64,000 nt of DNA. It comes from JAGXLC01 sp964585385 (GTDB taxonomy: Bacteria; Bacteroidota; Bacteroidia; Bacteroidales; UBA12077). The notes beneath the pieces are model-generated. The model did not search any database. It had not been told where the DNA came from and worked only from the letters and a program-made list of their open reading frames with translations. Shown one piece after another: positions 61,506 to 64,000 of the stretch. The DNA is taken from the NCBI GenBank assembly GCA_964585385.1, contig CAZPDP010000010.1, positions 22,862-86,861 of the forward strand. Reading direction: 5' to 3'. The translations under genes and the position numbers were made by a program. How positions within the stretch are numbered: the stretch's first letter is position 1; every line of letters starts with the position of its first letter.

Positions 61506-62217
61506 AATAAGAATGCAGAAGGAAAATAGCAGGTTTTTTATGCAGGTTGGGTATCTCTTTTTTCCATTTTTCTATGGTTTTTGTTTGTATGAACTCGTCG
61601 TTGCAGGTAATGTTTGAGGCAATGCAGAGTGAGGTTTTTGGGCTGCAATTCTCAAGTATAATTTCGAGTAGTTTGTTGTTTCTGTAAGGTGTTTCCATGA
61701 ATATTTGAGTCTGGTGCTCTGTTTTGGAAATTTTTTCCAGTCTTTTTAAACTTTTAATTCTTTCGTAATTTTTTATCGGGAGATAACCCCGGAAAGCAAA
61801 ATTCTGACCGTTTAAGCCAGAAGCCATAAGAGCTAAAATAATAGAGGAGGGCCCTACCAGCGGTACTACACGAATTTCTTCTTTGTGGGCAAGTTCCACA
61901 ATTGCGGCTCCCGGATCGGCTACACCCGGTACTCCGGCTTCTGAGATAATTCCTACATCATGTCCTTCTTTTAATGGTTTCAAAAAATCAGGGATTTCCT
62001 GTTCTTTAGTGTGTTTGTTTAAAACCAGAAACTCAATTTTATCTATGTCCTTGTTTTTATCGGCTTTTCGTATGTATCGTCTAGCGGTTTTAATATTTTC
62101 GACGATGTAAACGTTTAATCTCCCGATAATTGAAGAAATATCACGGGGAATTGAATAATCTATTGAACAATCGCCCAGGGTAGTTGGTATTAGGAAAAGT
62201 TTTCCTTTCATTTGCAT
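61504..62217 (-). CDS. RsmI-like tetrapyrrole-methylase-fold SAM methyltransferase
   Basis: 237 residues from ATG 62217 (MQMKGKLFLIPTTLG). The second ATG at 62211 is an equally good start, and a longer TTG frame adds unlike residues. Core motifs are GISEAGVPGVADPG written as IISEAGVPGVADPGAAIVEL (about 92-111), VPLVGPSSIILALMASGLNG (about 119-138) and FMETPYRNNKLLEII (about 172-186). Related RsmI proteins 2'-O-methylate C1402 of 16S rRNA. Bacteroidota carry this short relative, whose target I cannot state with confidence. It is divergent from the BASS-type transporter. Confidence 0.85.
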   Translation of the reverse strand: MQMKGKLFLIPTTLGDCSIDYSIPRDISSIIGRLNVYIVENIKTARRYIRKADKNKDIDKIEFLVLNKHTKEQEIPDFLKPLKEGHDVGIISEAGVPGVADPGAAIVELAHKEEIRVVPLVGPSSIILALMASGLNGQNFAFRGYLPIKNYERIKSLKRLEKISKTEHQTQIFMETPYRNNKLLEIILENCSPKTSLCIASNITCNDEFIQTKTIEKWKKEIPNLHKKPAIFLLHSY

Positions 62218-62291
62218 CTGAGTTTTTTGAAGATCAGGAATAACATTGATTCTTGATCTTTTTCTTTTCAAAAATAGAAAATTAGAGGATT

Positions 62292-63221
62292 ATGATATAC
62301 TTCTTTCGAAATATTCTTTTAAACAGAAATGTGATACTCATAATGGCCCTTTTACTGGGTCTTACCTTGAATGATTTTTCACAGCTTTTAAAATCCTATA
62401 CACTTTATATTTTAATGGTTACCATGATTTTTTCCATGACAGGTATACAAACCCGGTCGATGTTTCCTCTCAAAAACATGGTAAGGCCTATGTTAACGGG
62501 TACTTTTCTGAATTTTTTCATTTTTGGAACCGTTATTATTCTCCTTGCCTGGTTTCTAATGCCTAATAAAACATTGTTTTACGGTTTTGTTGTAATAGCC
62601 ACCGCACCTCCGGGTGTTGCGATTGTTCCTTTTTCAGGTATCCTCAAAGGAAACATGAATTATTCCATTATAGGTATCCTGGGCGCTTTTCTGGCTTCTA
62701 TTATTATTACCCCGCTTGTTATTGGTTTTTTTACCAAAGGCAGTACAGCTGTTACCTCATTTGAACTGATCTGGCTCATGGTAAAATTGATTATCATACC
62801 CCTCATAATTTCCAGGCTTTTATTGCTTCCGCCTCTGGCCAACGTAGTAAAAACCATCAGGGGTAAAATGGTAGATATTGGTTTTGCACTTATTATTTAT
62901 ACCGCTGTGGGAATTAACCGGCAAGTGTTTTTTCAGAATTATGACATTTTATTACTTATTACTTTGGTCCTGGTAGCCGGAACTTTTGGCATCGGGAGTT
63001 TGTTTGAACTTTTTATGAAGAAAAGAAATAAGGATAGTGCCATCTTAATCCCGCAAACTTTGTTGCTTACAATTAAAAGTTCAGGATTCAGCGTTGTTAC
63101 TGCTTTTACACTTTTTGGTGAGAAGGCGGCCATCCCTTCTGCTGTTTTAGCTGTTATAGTTTTATTATATTTGTTGTTCTTAACGTCCAGAATGGAAATA
63201 AAAAAGAGTTTTAGAAATTGA
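62292..63221 (+). CDS. BASS/SBF-like (bile acid:sodium symporter family) membrane transporter
   Basis: 309 residues with about nine to ten hydrophobic helices. The crossover motif region VIATAPPGVAIVPFSGILKG (about 101-120) and the late IPQTLLLTIKSSGFSVVTAF (about 255-274) resemble the paired discontinuous helices of BASS transporters and ArsB/Acr3 relatives. The substrate is unknown. Its stop codon overlaps the start of the next gene (TTGA), so the two are translationally coupled. Confidence 0.8.
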   Translation: MIYFFRNILLNRNVILIMALLLGLTLNDFSQLLKSYTLYILMVTMIFSMTGIQTRSMFPLKNMVRPMLTGTFLNFFIFGTVIILLAWFLMPNKTLFYGFVVIATAPPGVAIVPFSGILKGNMNYSIIGILGAFLASIIITPLVIGFFTKGSTAVTSFELIWLMVKLIIIPLIISRLLLLPPLANVVKTIRGKMVDIGFALIIYTAVGINRQVFFQNYDILLLITLVLVAGTFGIGSLFELFMKKRNKDSAILIPQTLLLTIKSSGFSVVTAFTLFGEKAAIPSAVLAVIVLLYLLFLTSRMEIKKSFRN

Positions 63222-63979
63222 AAATTAGATTTTTAGGTACAGGAACATCTCAGGGGGTACCTGTTATTGGTTGCAATTGCAAGGTTTGTCAATCATCTGA
63301 TGAAAAAGACAAGCGCTTAAGAACGTCTGTTCTGATTGAATCAGGAGAAAAAACATTTATTATTGATACCGGACCGGATTTTCGACAGCAGATGCTGCAG
63401 GAACAGATTACCGATATTCATGCCATTATCTATACTCATGAGCACAGGGATCATATTGCAGGACTGGACGACGTGAGGCCTATTAATTTTTTAAGACAAA
63501 AGCCCCTTTTTGTTTACGCTGAAGAAAGAGTGCTGGAAGCAATTAAACAGATGCTTCCTTACGCTTTTGAACAGAATAAATATCCCGGAGTTCCCGATAT
63601 CAAACTGAATACAATTGACACCACACCCTTTCAAATTGATAACGTTGAAATAATACCCATAAGAGCTTACCACTACAAATTACCGGTTTTAGGTTTTAGA
63701 ATGGGCGATTTTACATACATAACCGATGCCAATTATATTCCCGAAGAAGAAAAAGAAAAAATCATCGGTACCAAATACATGGTAATTAATGCTTTAAGAA
63801 GAAAGAAACACGTTTCGCACTTCTCCCTTTCTGAAGCACAGGAAATGGTTAGGGAATTTAGTCCCCGCTATGCCTACTTTACTCACATCAGCCATCAAAT
63901 GGGTTTTCACAAAGAGGTAAATAAAAGTTTGCCCGAAAATATGAAACTAGCCTATGATGGGTTGGTCCTTGAAATTTAA
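63218..63979 (+). CDS. MBL-fold metallo-hydrolase (PhnP/RNase Z-like)
   Basis: 253 residues starting at TTG 63218. No other start keeps the conserved first strand KIRFLGTGTSQGVPVIGC. Zinc ligands are in THEHRDHIAGLDD (about 74-86), with further His in RAYHYKLPVLGFR and the Asp in YITDANYI (about 168-175). A Cys pair (GCNCKVC, about 18-24) near the N-terminus recalls the PhnP subfamily, which hydrolyses cyclic phosphodiesters. The natural substrate here is unknown. It overlaps the transporter gene by 4 bp. Confidence 0.87.
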   Translation: MKIRFLGTGTSQGVPVIGCNCKVCQSSDEKDKRLRTSVLIESGEKTFIIDTGPDFRQQMLQEQITDIHAIIYTHEHRDHIAGLDDVRPINFLRQKPLFVYAEERVLEAIKQMLPYAFEQNKYPGVPDIKLNTIDTTPFQIDNVEIIPIRAYHYKLPVLGFRMGDFTYITDANYIPEEEKEKIIGTKYMVINALRRKKHVSHFSLSEAQEMVREFSPRYAYFTHISHQMGFHKEVNKSLPENMKLAYDGLVLEI

Positions 63980-64000
63980 TGACGTAATTCTATTCTTTTA

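Overview
The window reads as chromosomal DNA of a Bacteroidota bacterium, probably an anaerobic or facultative member of the Bacteroidales/Marinilabiliales type. Signs of this are three TonB-dependent receptors that begin with a carboxypeptidase-regulatory-like domain, several TPR-plus-signalling-domain proteins, a DUF4301 protein, a WbqC protein, a Bacteroidota-type promoter before thrS (TTTG-N20-TAnnTTTG), and very few Shine-Dalgarno sequences. I saw no phage, integrase, transposase, CRISPR array, rRNA or tRNA. The family-level taxonomy is inference.

Left end (1-13260): a hydrogen-metabolism locus. A minus-strand operon encodes a group 4, complex-I-like, membrane-bound [NiFe] hydrogenase: Fe-S protein, NuoH-, NuoB-, NuoC- and NuoD-like subunits, and a NuoL-like subunit cut by the window edge. 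It is headed by two diaphorase genes of the HydB/HydG type, normally seen with soluble group 3b sulfhydrogenases. Divergent from it is rex (NADH/NAD+-sensing repressor), followed by a full maturation set hypF-C-D-E-A-B. The 209-bp divergent region carries four Rex-like palindromes, two of the canonical 18 bp and two of 29 bp with one extra helical turn. The likely design is a Rex-controlled, NAD(P)H-linked, ion-pumping hydrogenase made together with its own maturation factors. The hyp genes are interrupted by several palindromic intergenic elements.

Middle (13.6-31.5 kb): a TPR-SpoIIE phosphatase, YjbQ and phosphoglucomutase; a nucleotide-sugar operon (UDP-xylose synthase, rfbA, rfbC, rfbD, without rfbB); an 11-unit TPR-like repeat protein; a TonB-dependent receptor; a DUF4301 protein that resembles sugar nucleotidyltransferases; a small secreted CarbD-like protein; an M23 peptidase without signal peptide; and a MORN-repeat protein.

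31.6-39.1 kb: a probable phosphate-acquisition locus. It has a TonB receptor, a beta-helix lipoprotein, a PhoB-like response regulator and a PiT-DUF47 phosphate transporter. The regulator/lipoprotein divergent region contains TTAA motifs at 11-bp steps, as in Pho boxes. Then follow a SiaB/SiaC partner-switch pair and NAD salvage genes (pncA, pncB).

42.8-64 kb: mostly household genes: a tricorn-like protease, endonuclease III, a TPR histidine kinase, an ABC-F ATPase, a GAF-nucleotidyltransferase with a metallophosphoesterase, a third TonB receptor, thrS-infC-rpmI-rplT (infC apparently starting at AUA), dapB-lepB-wbqC, an RsmI-like methyltransferase, a BASS-type transporter and an MBL-fold hydrolase. 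Dispersed palindromic repeats of at least three families lie between genes throughout.
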